Assembly: GCA_039812375.1 (NCBI GenBank)
Contig: JBDIAO010000032.1
Coordinates: forward strand, 1-29,198
DNA from: JAGOME01 sp039812375
Lineage (GTDB): Bacteria > Actinomycetota > Actinomycetes > Actinomycetales > Dermatophilaceae
Length of the DNA stretch: 29,198 nt
Direction: 5' to 3'
Both the position numbers and the translations under genes were made by a program. The notes beneath the pieces are model-generated. The model had not been told where the DNA came from. It saw only the letters and a program-made list of their open reading frames with translations, and made no database searches. Shown one piece after another: positions 1 through 7,469 of this stretch (position 1 is the stretch's first letter; the number at the start of each line of letters is the position of its first letter).

Positions 1-338
1 ACGTTCCCTCGATCGTTGCCGGTCGACCACCACTGGTTGCGGTAGGAGCCGCTGGGGAAGACCCCACCGAGTCGGGCACCTTCGCAGGCCTCTGGATCAC
101 CGCCGGCCATCGTATGGGCCACGAACGTCTCGGACACGATGCGGGCATCGTCGCGAGCCCCGAGGCGTGACCACATGCGCTCCGAAAGCAGGTCGGCATA
201 ACGCAGACCGCTGACCTCCTCGGCCACCCACGCCAGTACGTCCGTGTTCGCGGAGCAGTAGACGAAGCGCTCTCCGTGCAACCGACTGCGGGTCAGGCTG
301 GCCAGGAAGGCGTGGGTGAAGGCGGGTCGCTCTGGTGG
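1..338 (-). pseudogene. Decayed serine hydrolase (beta-lactamase family) fragment
   Basis: Minus-strand translation is open from just after the permease stop (339-341) to the window edge and reads, in part, FVYCSANTDVLAWVAEEVSG and PSGSYRNQWW. These are hallmarks of the class C beta-lactamase-like / 6-aminohexanoate-dimer hydrolase family: the YxSxNTDVLGWV block and the YRNQWW block. The family's N-terminal half, including the catalytic SxxK motif, is absent, and no plausible start codon with a ribosome binding site precedes the fragment. The step from LGARDDA directly to RIVSETFVAHT appears to lack about 40 residues that usually carry the RDLARFG segment, so a second internal deletion is likely. 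The frame is the same as that of the upstream permease, separated only by its TGA. I read this as a remnant fused to the permease 3' end by deletion. The part beyond base 1 is not visible. Confidence 0.7.
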
Positions 339-1751
339 TCAGGCCTCGTCAAAGGCGAGTGTTGCGGGGGCGCCGCCACGACGGCGGGTCGCGCGGGTCA
401 TGGTCACCAGCACGACGATGCCGAGGACTGTCCAGCCGAGACCGACTTCAAGCGCAGTGCGGGACAGACTGGTCCAGAGCCACAGGCACAAGGCGATGCC
501 GACACCCGGAGCGAGGAGGTAGCGCGCGACGGCGCCGGGGCCACGCCGTGACTGGTCGAGGTAGTAGTGCTTGATGACGGCGGCGTTGACCAAGGTGAAG
601 GCGGTTAGTGCACCGAAACTGATCAGCGAGGAAGCGAGCAGGAGGTCCATGAACACCGCGGTCAGGCCGATGGCGCTGACCACGAGGATGGACCGGACCG
701 GGGTGCGGAAGCGGGGGCTGAGGTACCCGAAGACTGGGGCAGGCAGCACCCCGTCGCGGCCCATCGCGTAGAGGATCCGGGACACGGTGCTCTGTGAGGC
801 GAGCACCGCGCCGAAGCAACCGGCGATGTATGCGGCGGTGAAGAAGTTGGTGAGCAGGGCGCCGCCGGCCGCGTTCATCACGTCGAGGGAGGCTGCGTCG
901 ACGCTGGTGTAGCCGCGCCAGTCCGGCAGCACCCGGGCCGAGAGCATGGCCAGGACGATGAACAGGGCTCCACCGATGAGGGTGACGATGATGATCGCCC
1001 GGGGGATGGTCCGCCGCGCCTCAACCGTCTCCTCGGCCATCGCGGACACCGCGTCGAAGCCGAGGAAGGACAGGCAGAGCACGGCCGAGCCGGCCAGCAC
1101 GGCGGTGATGCCGGGTCCGCTGGCGGTGAGTGCGTCGAGGGGTGAGGGTGCGCTGCCTGCCGCCGGGTTCCGCAGAGCCAGGGCGGCGAAGACGACGAGG
1201 AAGATCGTCTGGACGATGATCATGAGCGTGCTGACCCGGGACACCAGCTCCACCCCGAGGATATTGAGCGCCGTCACCACCGTCAGGGCGAGCACGATCC
1301 ACACCCATGCGGGCACACTCGGGAAGCTCGCGTTGAGATAGATGCCGATGACCAGGTAGGTGATCATCGGCATGAGGAGGTAGTCGAGGAGGAGGGCCCA
1401 GCCGCCGAGGAACCCGAGCCGCTCACCGAGGGTGCGTCGGGTGTAGGTGTATGCCGAGCCCGCCCGGGGGAAGGCGCGCACCATCGCCGCATAGCTCGCC
1501 GCGGTGAAGAGCATGGCCACGGTCGTGATGACGTATGCCGCGACGATGTGCCCTTCAGTCTTCACGTTGACCACACCGTAGGTGGTGAACACGGTCAGCG
1601 GGATCATGTAGGACAGCCCGAACAGCACCGCCCCGGGCAAGTGCAGGACCTTGCGCAGGGTCGTGTCCTCCGCACCGTCCGGGAGTGCCGTTCCCGCGGT
1701 CATCTGGGCCGCCACCTCCGGACGGGCCAGAGTCGTCGTCGACTCGTTCAT
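339..1751 (-). CDS. APC-family permease, PuuP (putrescine importer)-like
   Basis: A 470-residue polytopic membrane protein with about twelve hydrophobic segments. The N-terminal motifs LRKVLHLPG, MIPLTVFTTYGVV and FPRAGSAYTYTRR, followed by GGWALLLDYLLMPMITYL, closely follow the layout of E. coli PuuP, the proton-driven putrescine importer of the APC superfamily. The likely substrate is therefore a polyamine or related amine, though amino acids cannot be excluded. The reading frame extends upstream to 1877. I choose the ATG at 1751 (MNESTTT) because a GGGAG lies upstream and the extension is polar, non-conserved sequence reading into the intergenic region. It is transcribed divergently from the secreted protein at 2001. 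A decarboxylase of the Orn/Lys/Arg type lies 6 kb away, which would fit polyamine metabolism, but they do not share an operon. Confidence 0.85.
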   Translation of the reverse strand: MNESTTTLARPEVAAQMTAGTALPDGAEDTTLRKVLHLPGAVLFGLSYMIPLTVFTTYGVVNVKTEGHIVAAYVITTVAMLFTAASYAAMVRAFPRAGSAYTYTRRTLGERLGFLGGWALLLDYLLMPMITYLVIGIYLNASFPSVPAWVWIVLALTVVTALNILGVELVSRVSTLMIIVQTIFLVVFAALALRNPAAGSAPSPLDALTASGPGITAVLAGSAVLCLSFLGFDAVSAMAEETVEARRTIPRAIIIVTLIGGALFIVLAMLSARVLPDWRGYTSVDAASLDVMNAAGGALLTNFFTAAYIAGCFGAVLASQSTVSRILYAMGRDGVLPAPVFGYLSPRFRTPVRSILVVSAIGLTAVFMDLLLASSLISFGALTAFTLVNAAVIKHYYLDQSRRGPGAVARYLLAPGVGIALCLWLWTSLSRTALEVGLGWTVLGIVVLVTMTRATRRRGGAPATLAFDEA

Positions 1752-2000
1752 GTCGTGCTCGTTTCTCCCAGGTGCGGCCAGGTCCGCATTCCCACCATGG
1801 TGACCGGATGGGCCGGCCCTTGGCATGCGTCGATCGACGTATTGCGCCCAGCACGAATCCCCCGTCCTTCTGGGCACCCGCTGCGACCGGTCAGGGGTAG
1901 CGTGACACCGAGGTCACCCACACTCCCGAGGGATCGGACGAACTTCGAGGTAACGCCTGTTCACCGGTCCGGCAGGATCACTGAGAAAGGGTCAATGCTC

Positions 2001-2786
2001 ATGACAAAGGTCCGCGTCAAGGTCCTCGGAACACTGGCTGCTGCGGGAGCGCTCGCGCTCTCCACTACCCCGGCGATGGCTGCGGCACCGAGTGCGCCGA
2101 AGCCAGCGCCATACACGTGCACAGGTGGTGTCATCCCCTCGGGGAGCTACTCCAGCCTCACTGTCAGCGGCCCGTGCTCTGTGGCGACCGGTGCTCAGAT
2201 CACGGTGGGGGGCAACGTCAACGTCGGAGCCGGTGCGGTGCTCGACGCCCAGAGCGCGCCGTCGACCATCACCGTCGGCGGCAACGTGACCGCCCTGCGG
2301 GGATCGTTCCTTGGTCTGGGCTGCCAGCCGCCTGCGCTCACCGGGAACTCGGCGCACGTGTGTGCGGATGACCCGGAGGGGCACTCGAACATCTCCGTGG
2401 GGGGCAACGTCACCACCACAGGCGCAGTTGCGGTGCTGCTGAACGGCATCACGGTAGGCCAGAACGTGACGGTCTCTGGCGGAGGATCACCTGAGATTCC
2501 CTGGTCGATCAAGAACAACACGATCCGAGGAAACATCACGGTGACTGGTCAGACGACGACATGGCTGGGCGTGATGTTCAACCGCGTCGGGCAGAACGTC
2601 ACCCTGTCCAACATCAAGATCACCGATCCGGATCCAGGTGCCCCCGGCGTCTACATCGTGCGCAACACCATCAATGGCAACCTCACCTGCGTGGGCCTGA
2701 CCCCGGGAGTCTCCGGTGGCTTCGCGCCCGGCAGCGTCAACGTGGTCGGCCGCAACGCGACCGGCCAGTGCGCGGCCTTGGTCTGA
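2001..2786 (+). CDS. Secreted repeat protein, probable right-handed beta-helix
   Basis: A 261-residue exported protein. The N-terminus (TKVRVKVLG, then a hydrophobic LAAAGALALSTTPAMA) is a Sec signal peptide with an AMA-type cleavage site near residue 28. The mature part is built from imperfect repeats containing ITVGGNVNV, ITVGGNVTA, ISVGGNVTT, ITVGQNVTV, RVGQNVTLSN and TINGNLTC, the type of short hydrophobic/Asn-Gly rungs seen in beta-helix and polymer-forming folds. Several cysteines (for example in YTCTGG, GPCSV, LTCVGL, GQCAAL) could form disulfides outside the cell. There are no catalytic motifs, so a structural or surface role is inferred. Two in-frame ATGs (1995 and 2001) follow AGAAAGG at 1984-1990. 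I prefer 2001 for spacing. The open frame back to 1548 is antisense to the permease and not real coding. Function unknown. Confidence 0.8.
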   Translation: MTKVRVKVLGTLAAAGALALSTTPAMAAAPSAPKPAPYTCTGGVIPSGSYSSLTVSGPCSVATGAQITVGGNVNVGAGAVLDAQSAPSTITVGGNVTALRGSFLGLGCQPPALTGNSAHVCADDPEGHSNISVGGNVTTTGAVAVLLNGITVGQNVTVSGGGSPEIPWSIKNNTIRGNITVTGQTTTWLGVMFNRVGQNVTLSNIKITDPDPGAPGVYIVRNTINGNLTCVGLTPGVSGGFAPGSVNVVGRNATGQCAALV

Positions 2787-2813
2787 CCCCGTCCACGCTG
2801 CGCCGCGCTGCGA

Positions 2814-3599
2814 GTGTCCATGCATCAGCCCCAGCGAGTTCTGGTCAGTGCTGGTGCTGCGGGGATCGGTGCGGCTATCGCCGCCCGGTTCCGGGCTGAT
2901 GGAGCACTGGTGAGCGTCTGTGACCGGGACGTCGATGCCGTGCGTGCGGCCGGCCGGGCCGACCCGGGGTTGCACGCGATGGTCGGCGACCTCGCGGACG
3001 GCTCCGATGCGAGTCGGTGGGTCAGCGAGGTCGTCCAGGCCTGGGGAGGGATCGACGTCCTGGTCAACAACGCTGGTACCGCCGGGCCCACTGCCTTCGT
3101 CGAGGACATCAAGCCGGCCGCGTGGCGGGAGTGCCTCGCGGTCGGGTTGGACAGCCACTTCCTGCTGGCGCGCCTCGTCGTTCCGCACATGAAGAGACAG
3201 GCCTCCGGCGTGATCGTCGCGATCTCGTCCACGGCCGGTCTTTACGGCTATGGCATGCGCACCCCGTATGCCGCCGCGAAGTGGGCGGTCATCGGGTTCA
3301 CCAAGTCCCTCGCGGTCGAGGTGGGCCGCCACGGCATCCGCGCCAATGTCGTGGCGCCCGGTACGGTGCGTGGGCCGCGGATGGACCGGGTCATCGCCGC
3401 CGAAGCTGCCGGGCGTGGAGTTACGGTCGACGTCGTGGAGCGGGAGTACTTGCAGGGCCAGTCGATCCCGCGCTACGTCCAACCCGCCGAGATCGCAAAC
3501 ATGTGCGCCTTCCTTGCCTCGCCGCAGGCGGCCATGGTCAACGGCCAGGTCATCGCCGTCGACGGGCACACCGAGACCTTCCACCTCGACGCCCACTGA
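2814..3599 (+). CDS. Short-chain dehydrogenase/reductase (SDR)
   Basis: A 261-residue classical SDR, an NAD(P)-dependent oxidoreductase. Visible motifs are the dinucleotide-binding SAGAAGIG near residues 12-19 (the TGxxxGIG equivalent), LVNNAG near residue 85, the catalytic serine in ISSTAG at about 138-139, and the YxxxK pair Tyr152/Lys156 (PYAAAKWA). The tail NGQVIAVDG is typical of the family. The substrate cannot be told from sequence. The start is GTG 2814 or ATG 2820; neither has a strong ribosome binding site. It begins 27 bases after the secreted-protein stop, so the two may be co-transcribed, although a functional link is not obvious. It ends 29 bases from the convergent demethylase-like gene. 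Confidence 0.9.
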   Translation: MSMHQPQRVLVSAGAAGIGAAIAARFRADGALVSVCDRDVDAVRAAGRADPGLHAMVGDLADGSDASRWVSEVVQAWGGIDVLVNNAGTAGPTAFVEDIKPAAWRECLAVGLDSHFLLARLVVPHMKRQASGVIVAISSTAGLYGYGMRTPYAAAKWAVIGFTKSLAVEVGRHGIRANVVAPGTVRGPRMDRVIAAEAAGRGVTVDVVEREYLQGQSIPRYVQPAEIANMCAFLASPQAAMVNGQVIAVDGHTETFHLDAH

Positions 3600-3628
3600 C
3601 CGACGCCCGACCAGCCAGGTGCGGCGTC

Positions 3629-5002
3629 TCAGTCGGCGGCGTCTCGGCCGGCCCCGCGGAGCCGCTCACGGCTGTTCGGGTTCACCGACGGGCGGAAGGG
3701 AATCTCCACGACGGTCGCGCGCACTGGCACGCCGGGAGTGTCGGCATACACATCCGGGAGGTGAACGAACAGCTCGGTGCCCACGGCGGCGGATGCGACG
3801 GGGACGTGCGCCATCGCGATGTTCGTACCGAGCTCGGGGGAGTACCACGGTGAGGTGACGTAGCCCACCGGGGGTTCGTCAGCGCTTGTGCTGATCAGCC
3901 AGAAGTCCGGTGCGTACTCGTCGATCGGCTTGCCACCGAGGGTGAGGCCGACAAGGGTGCGTCGGTAGGGGGGACTCCCGGCATCGAGTTGCGCGCGCAC
4001 CGCCTCCAGAGCAGCCTTGCCCACGTAGTCGGCCTGCTTGGTCCGGGAGACCTGGTAGCCGAGATTGACCTGGAAGGGGAGGGTCTCGGCATCCATGTCC
4101 TGACCCCAGGAAAGGATGCCAGCCGCGATCCTGCGGTGATGGGCGGGCGCGATGACCCGCAGGTCGTGTGCCGCACCCGCCTCGAGGACGGCGTTCCACA
4201 TGTCCTCTGCATACAGCGTGGCGTCGTGGAGGTAGATCTCGTAGCCTTTCTCCCCGGTGAACCCGGTCTGGGAGACCAGGACCGGGTGGCCCGCGACCTG
4301 GCCGGCGAAGAGCCCGTACGAAGGGACATCCCGGATGGCGTCACCGAAGAGGTCGACCATGAGCGCCTCGGACTTCGGCCCCTGAATCTGCACCGGACAG
4401 ACGTCGATCTCGTCGATGTCGACGTCGAACTTCGCGCCCACGTTGACCCCCTGCAGCCAGAACATGACGTCGGAATCGGAGACACTGAACCAGAACTCGT
4501 CCTCAGACAGGCGCAGCAGGACAGGATCGTTGAGGATGCCGCCCTTCTCGTTGCACAGGATCACGTAGCGGGCGTGCATGGGTGGGATCTTCGTGGCGTC
4601 CCGGGTGATGACGTAGTCGACGAAGGCCTCGGCGCCCGGGCCCTTGACCCGGATCTGGCGCTCGACGGCGACATTCCACATCGTCACGTGGTTGACCAGG
4701 GCGTCGTACTCGGCCATGGTCCCGCCGTCCTCGGGACGGATGTAGCCCCGGGGGTGGTAGACCCGGTTGTAGACCTCCGCCCGCCAGCACCCGGCCTCCA
4801 TCGACAACTGCCAGTACGGGGATTTGCGGATCCGGGTGGAAATGAGCAACTGGACCGGGGTGGGTCCGCTCTGCCGGAGGTTGACCGGGACCAGCCGGTC
4901 GGACTGGTCGACGGTCGGGACGTTGCGTCTGCTGGAAGTCGGCGTTCCGGGGGCTCGTGTGGGCTGCCCGGTGGTCGGTTCTGCGGTGGTGCTCGGGGTC
5001 AT
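3629..5002 (-). CDS. GcvT/DmdA-like tetrahydrofolate-dependent demethylase
   Basis: A 457-residue protein of the aminomethyltransferase (GcvT) fold. It follows the pattern of DMSP demethylase DmdA: an early RIRKSPYW segment, YNRVYHPRGY, then VTMWNVAVERQIRVKG, NEKGGILNDPVLL, FSVSDSDV, PVQIQGPKSEAL, SQTGFTGEKGYEIYL and GILSWGQDMDAETLPFQ. In that family a methyl group is moved from a small methylated substrate to tetrahydrofolate. Whether the substrate here is DMSP, a betaine or another methylated amine is open, since many non-DmdA relatives share these blocks. The protein has roughly 60 extra N-terminal residues, Pro/Thr-rich at first, compared with compact GcvT. The start at 5002 is well supported by GGAG six bases upstream. 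A perfect 8-bp inverted repeat at 5189-5214 lies in the upstream region and may be its operator. Confidence 0.82.
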   Translation of the reverse strand: MTPSTTAEPTTGQPTRAPGTPTSSRRNVPTVDQSDRLVPVNLRQSGPTPVQLLISTRIRKSPYWQLSMEAGCWRAEVYNRVYHPRGYIRPEDGGTMAEYDALVNHVTMWNVAVERQIRVKGPGAEAFVDYVITRDATKIPPMHARYVILCNEKGGILNDPVLLRLSEDEFWFSVSDSDVMFWLQGVNVGAKFDVDIDEIDVCPVQIQGPKSEALMVDLFGDAIRDVPSYGLFAGQVAGHPVLVSQTGFTGEKGYEIYLHDATLYAEDMWNAVLEAGAAHDLRVIAPAHHRRIAAGILSWGQDMDAETLPFQVNLGYQVSRTKQADYVGKAALEAVRAQLDAGSPPYRRTLVGLTLGGKPIDEYAPDFWLISTSADEPPVGYVTSPWYSPELGTNIAMAHVPVASAAVGTELFVHLPDVYADTPGVPVRATVVEIPFRPSVNPNSRERLRGAGRDAAD

Positions 5003-5188
5003 GACGGCTCCATCTGTCGAGACGGTGATGGTGGCGACGATGCAGGCGATCTGCTGACTCCCGGATCACCGCTGTCGATGAGCCGTCCCGAGCCGATCGG
5101 GCCCGATGGCGGCAGCGGCCTGGATCCCCAGTCACAGTGGCACGCGTCGTGTCGGATTCGCACCGACTTCTCGTCTTCGCACCGCGTC

Positions 5189-5214
5189 TTTTTCACAATA
5201 CAACTCGTGAAAAA
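5189..5214. promoter_or_regulatory. Inverted repeat TTTTTCAC-N10-GTGAAAAA, putative operator
   Basis: The arms at 5189-5196 and 5207-5214 are perfect complements separated by ten bases, in an AT-rich patch within otherwise GC-rich DNA. It lies between the divergently transcribed demethylase-like gene (start 5002) and the DinB-fold gene (start 5329). The size and symmetry fit a dimeric regulator binding site; no regulator gene sits nearby. A weak hairpin is the alternative. Confidence 0.45.
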
Positions 5215-5328
5215 TCTGGTCAACGAGGCTGCCCCATGATGGGTGCGCCTGCGGTGACGCCAGGGTGCACTGACGATGCAGTGGATGGATATCGGGCACC
5301 TGGGCTCCGAAGGTGCGAGGATCGTGAG

Positions 5329-5850
5329 ATGGAAGCCAGCGATATCCTCATCGATGCCGCGCAGCGGTCCCTGCACTCGGTCGAGCAGGTACTGGGCGGC
5401 ATCAGCGCGCAGACCCTACACACGCGCCCCAATGGCCAGGGCAACTCCATAGCTTGGCTCGTTTGGCACTCGGCCCGGCAGATGGACGCACAACTGGCCC
5501 ACCTGCGTGGCGGCGAGCAGGAATGGGTCACTGGGGAATGGGCCTCGGCACTGGGGGTCGACCGCGGCCCGCACGAGTCCGGCTTCGGTGACGACGTGAA
5601 CGACGTGGCCAGCATCCAGGTCGTGGACCCGAGCCTGCTCCAGGCCTACCTGCGCACCTGCGTCGAGGCCTTCGTCGCCTACCTGGCGAGCCAGTCTGCG
5701 CAGGACCTCGACACTGTCATCGACACATCATGGGACCCGCCGGTCACCGCCGGGGTTCGCATGGTCAGCATCATCGACGACGCCGTCGCCCACCTGGCCC
5801 AGGCGGCCTACGCCCGTGGGCTCATCGAGGGCTGGCGCATCGGCTACTGA
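5329..5850 (+). CDS. DinB-superfamily (DUF664-like) protein
   Basis: A 173-residue cytoplasmic protein predicted to be a four-helix bundle of the DinB/YfiT superfamily. Helix 1 begins DILIDAAQRSLHSVEQVL. A metal-ligand-like histidine occurs in SIAWLVWHSARQMD, and a C-terminal histidine in DDAVAHLAQAAYARG, the position where DinB-like enzymes have H/H-RG ligands. Many actinobacterial members are thiol (mycothiol)-dependent transferases, but that is family knowledge and not shown here. The frame is open back to 5137. The start at 5329 is chosen because a GAGG lies eight bases upstream and homologous sequence begins there. It is followed within 45 bases by the cupin gene, so the two probably form a small operon. 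Confidence 0.75.
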   Translation: MEASDILIDAAQRSLHSVEQVLGGISAQTLHTRPNGQGNSIAWLVWHSARQMDAQLAHLRGGEQEWVTGEWASALGVDRGPHESGFGDDVNDVASIQVVDPSLLQAYLRTCVEAFVAYLASQSAQDLDTVIDTSWDPPVTAGVRMVSIIDDAVAHLAQAAYARGLIEGWRIGY

Positions 5851-5895
5851 GCGAGTCGGCGATTGAGCAAGCCGAATACTGAGGAGGTGGCGGAG

Positions 5896-6366
5896 GTGAA
5901 CACGACACCCGGATCCGCCGAAGAGAAGTCAACTGTCCCCGAGTCGGAGACGATCGGCACCGGACCGGTGCGGCTCCTGCCCAGCGCGCCGCTCAACGTG
6001 AAGCGACCCGACTGGCCCGGGATGCGCAGCCGGTGGATCGTGCCCCCGGTGCCCGGCGGGTGGGCAGGCTTCGCCTTGTCCGAGTGGGAACTGCACGCGG
6101 CGACCTGGAGCGACCTGCACCACCACGACGAGTACAACCTCGTCCTCGAGGGCGAGCTGCACGTCACCAGCGGTGGGCACACCCGCATCGCCCGGGCGGG
6201 GGACACCGTCGTCGTCGCCGCAGGCAACCTCGGGCGCTACAGCGCGCCGGTGTTTGCCCGGATGATCGCCGTCTACGGACCCAATCCGGGCCTGTCCGAC
6301 GAGGAAGCCGGTTACGAAGCGCTGCCCGGTTCGGGGGATGCGTCGACGCCGCCGGGCCCTAGCTGA
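5896..6366 (+). CDS. Single-domain cupin protein
   Basis: A 156-residue protein whose core reads SDLHHHDEYNLVLEGELHV, matching cupin motif 1 (HxH, Glu, six residues, Gly). A second strand block ARAGDTVVVAAGNLGRY corresponds to motif 2, where the usual metal-binding histidine is not evident. The preceding WAGFALSEWEL segment resembles EutQ/ureidoglycine-type small cupins. It could bind a small ligand or catalyse a simple isomerase or aminohydrolase reaction, but nothing in the sequence fixes this. Possible starts are TTG 5863, GTG 5887 and GTG 5896. GTG 5896 is preferred for its GGAGG at 5883-5887 with good spacing. Its stop overlaps the convergent alcohol dehydrogenase by eight bases. Confidence 0.75.
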   Translation: MNTTPGSAEEKSTVPESETIGTGPVRLLPSAPLNVKRPDWPGMRSRWIVPPVPGGWAGFALSEWELHAATWSDLHHHDEYNLVLEGELHVTSGGHTRIARAGDTVVVAAGNLGRYSAPVFARMIAVYGPNPGLSDEEAGYEALPGSGDASTPPGPS

Positions 6367-7369
6367 AGTCGAAGACCAACCGCGCCGGGACCTTCCCGGC
6401 GAGGACCTCGTCGAAGCAGGCGTTGACGTCCTCGAGTGCCCGCGGCTCGGCGACGACCCTGGTGCGCCCGGCGGCGTGCAGCGCGAAGCAGTCCGCGAGG
6501 TCGTTGCGGGTGCCGACGAGTGAGCCCTGGACGGTGATCCCGCGCAGCACGGACTCGAAGACCGGCAGTGTCAACGTGTTGTCCGCAGGCAGGCCGACGA
6601 TGACCAGGCGCCCGGTCGGGTTGAGCGCCGCGTGTGCGGCAGCCATCGCCTGTGGGGAGGGAACGGTCACCAGGGCGATGTCGGCGCCACCGGCAGCGGC
6701 CACCTGGGCCGCCTGGTCGCCGCGGGCGTCAACGACGACGTCTGCGCCGAGCTCGTCGGCGAGCTCGAGCTTGGCGTCCTCGACGTCGACGGCGATGGTG
6801 CGGCAGCCGAACACCGTGCCGTACTGCAGGCCCAGGTGCCCCAGGCCACCGAGACCGACGACCATGACGGTCTCGGCCGGTTTGGGGTGCGCCGACTTCA
6901 GGGCGGCATACGTGGTCACGCCGGCGCAGGTGATCGGAGCAGCATCGAAGGCGCTCACGCCCTCGGGAACCGGGACGACGTGGCTGGCGTAGCCGAGCGC
7001 GTACTCGGCGTATCCGCCGTCGATGGTGTAGCCCATGTAGGCCGGTGACTGGCAGTAGGTCTCCTTACCGGCAACGCAGTAGCGGCAGCGGCCGCAGGCG
7101 GAGGCGAGCCAGGGCAGGGCCACCCGGTCGCCGACGCCGACATGCTCGACACCCTCACCGAGGGCCTCGACGATGCCGACGCCCTCGTGGCCGGGGATCA
7201 GCGGCATCTTGGGTTTGACCGGCCAGTCGCCGTGGGCGGCGTGGATGTCGGTGTGGCACAACCCGCTGGCTTCGATCCGCACGAGGACCTGACCGGCCCC
7301 GGGGGCGGGGACGTCGACCTGGCGGATCTCCAGCGGAGCCTTGAACTGGGGGACGACTGCTGCCTTCAT
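6359..7369 (-). CDS. Zinc-dependent alcohol dehydrogenase (AdhP type)
   Basis: A 336-residue medium-chain dehydrogenase that oxidises primary alcohols or reduces aldehydes with NAD(P). Catalytic zinc ligands appear in SGLCHTDIHAAHGD and PGHEGVG. The structural zinc loop CGRCRYCVAGKETYC carries four cysteines, and the Rossmann motif is GLGGLGHLGLQ. The DGGYAEYALGYASHVVPVPEG segment is typical of AdhP. The start at 7369 (MKAAVVPQF) is supported by AGGAG 6-7 bases upstream; the open frame to 7540 is intergenic and antisense. It is separated by 100 bases from the decarboxylase stop and may be co-transcribed with it; an aldehyde from amine breakdown would be a plausible substrate, but this is inference. 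Confidence 0.93.
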   Translation of the reverse strand: MKAAVVPQFKAPLEIRQVDVPAPGAGQVLVRIEASGLCHTDIHAAHGDWPVKPKMPLIPGHEGVGIVEALGEGVEHVGVGDRVALPWLASACGRCRYCVAGKETYCQSPAYMGYTIDGGYAEYALGYASHVVPVPEGVSAFDAAPITCAGVTTYAALKSAHPKPAETVMVVGLGGLGHLGLQYGTVFGCRTIAVDVEDAKLELADELGADVVVDARGDQAAQVAAAGGADIALVTVPSPQAMAAAHAALNPTGRLVIVGLPADNTLTLPVFESVLRGITVQGSLVGTRNDLADCFALHAAGRTRVVAEPRALEDVNACFDEVLAGKVPARLVFDFS

Positions 7370-7469
7370 GGCGGGCTCCTTTGCTGGTGGTGGTCTCACA
7401 TCAACTCCACCATCGCAGCACGCCTGACCCGCCGCAATGACGGGCATCACCGCTGGGTGCCGTGCTGGG

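Noticed and set aside
1902..1917. GTGAC-N6-GTCAC dyad between the permease and the secreted protein gene
   Set aside because: Five-base arms are too short to separate from chance in GC-rich DNA, although the location would suit an operator.
1548..2000. N-terminal extension of the secreted protein frame
   Set aside because: The signal peptide begins at about 2001 and upstream residues are antisense permease or intergenic sequence.
3602..3628. GACGCC/GGCGTC hairpin between the convergent SDR and demethylase genes
   Set aside because: Six-base stem, a 15-base loop and no T-tract; not enough for a terminator call.
3989..5239. 416-codon plus-strand frame antisense to the DmdA-like gene
   Set aside because: Composition is typical of a shadow frame, and the opposite strand carries conserved family motifs throughout.
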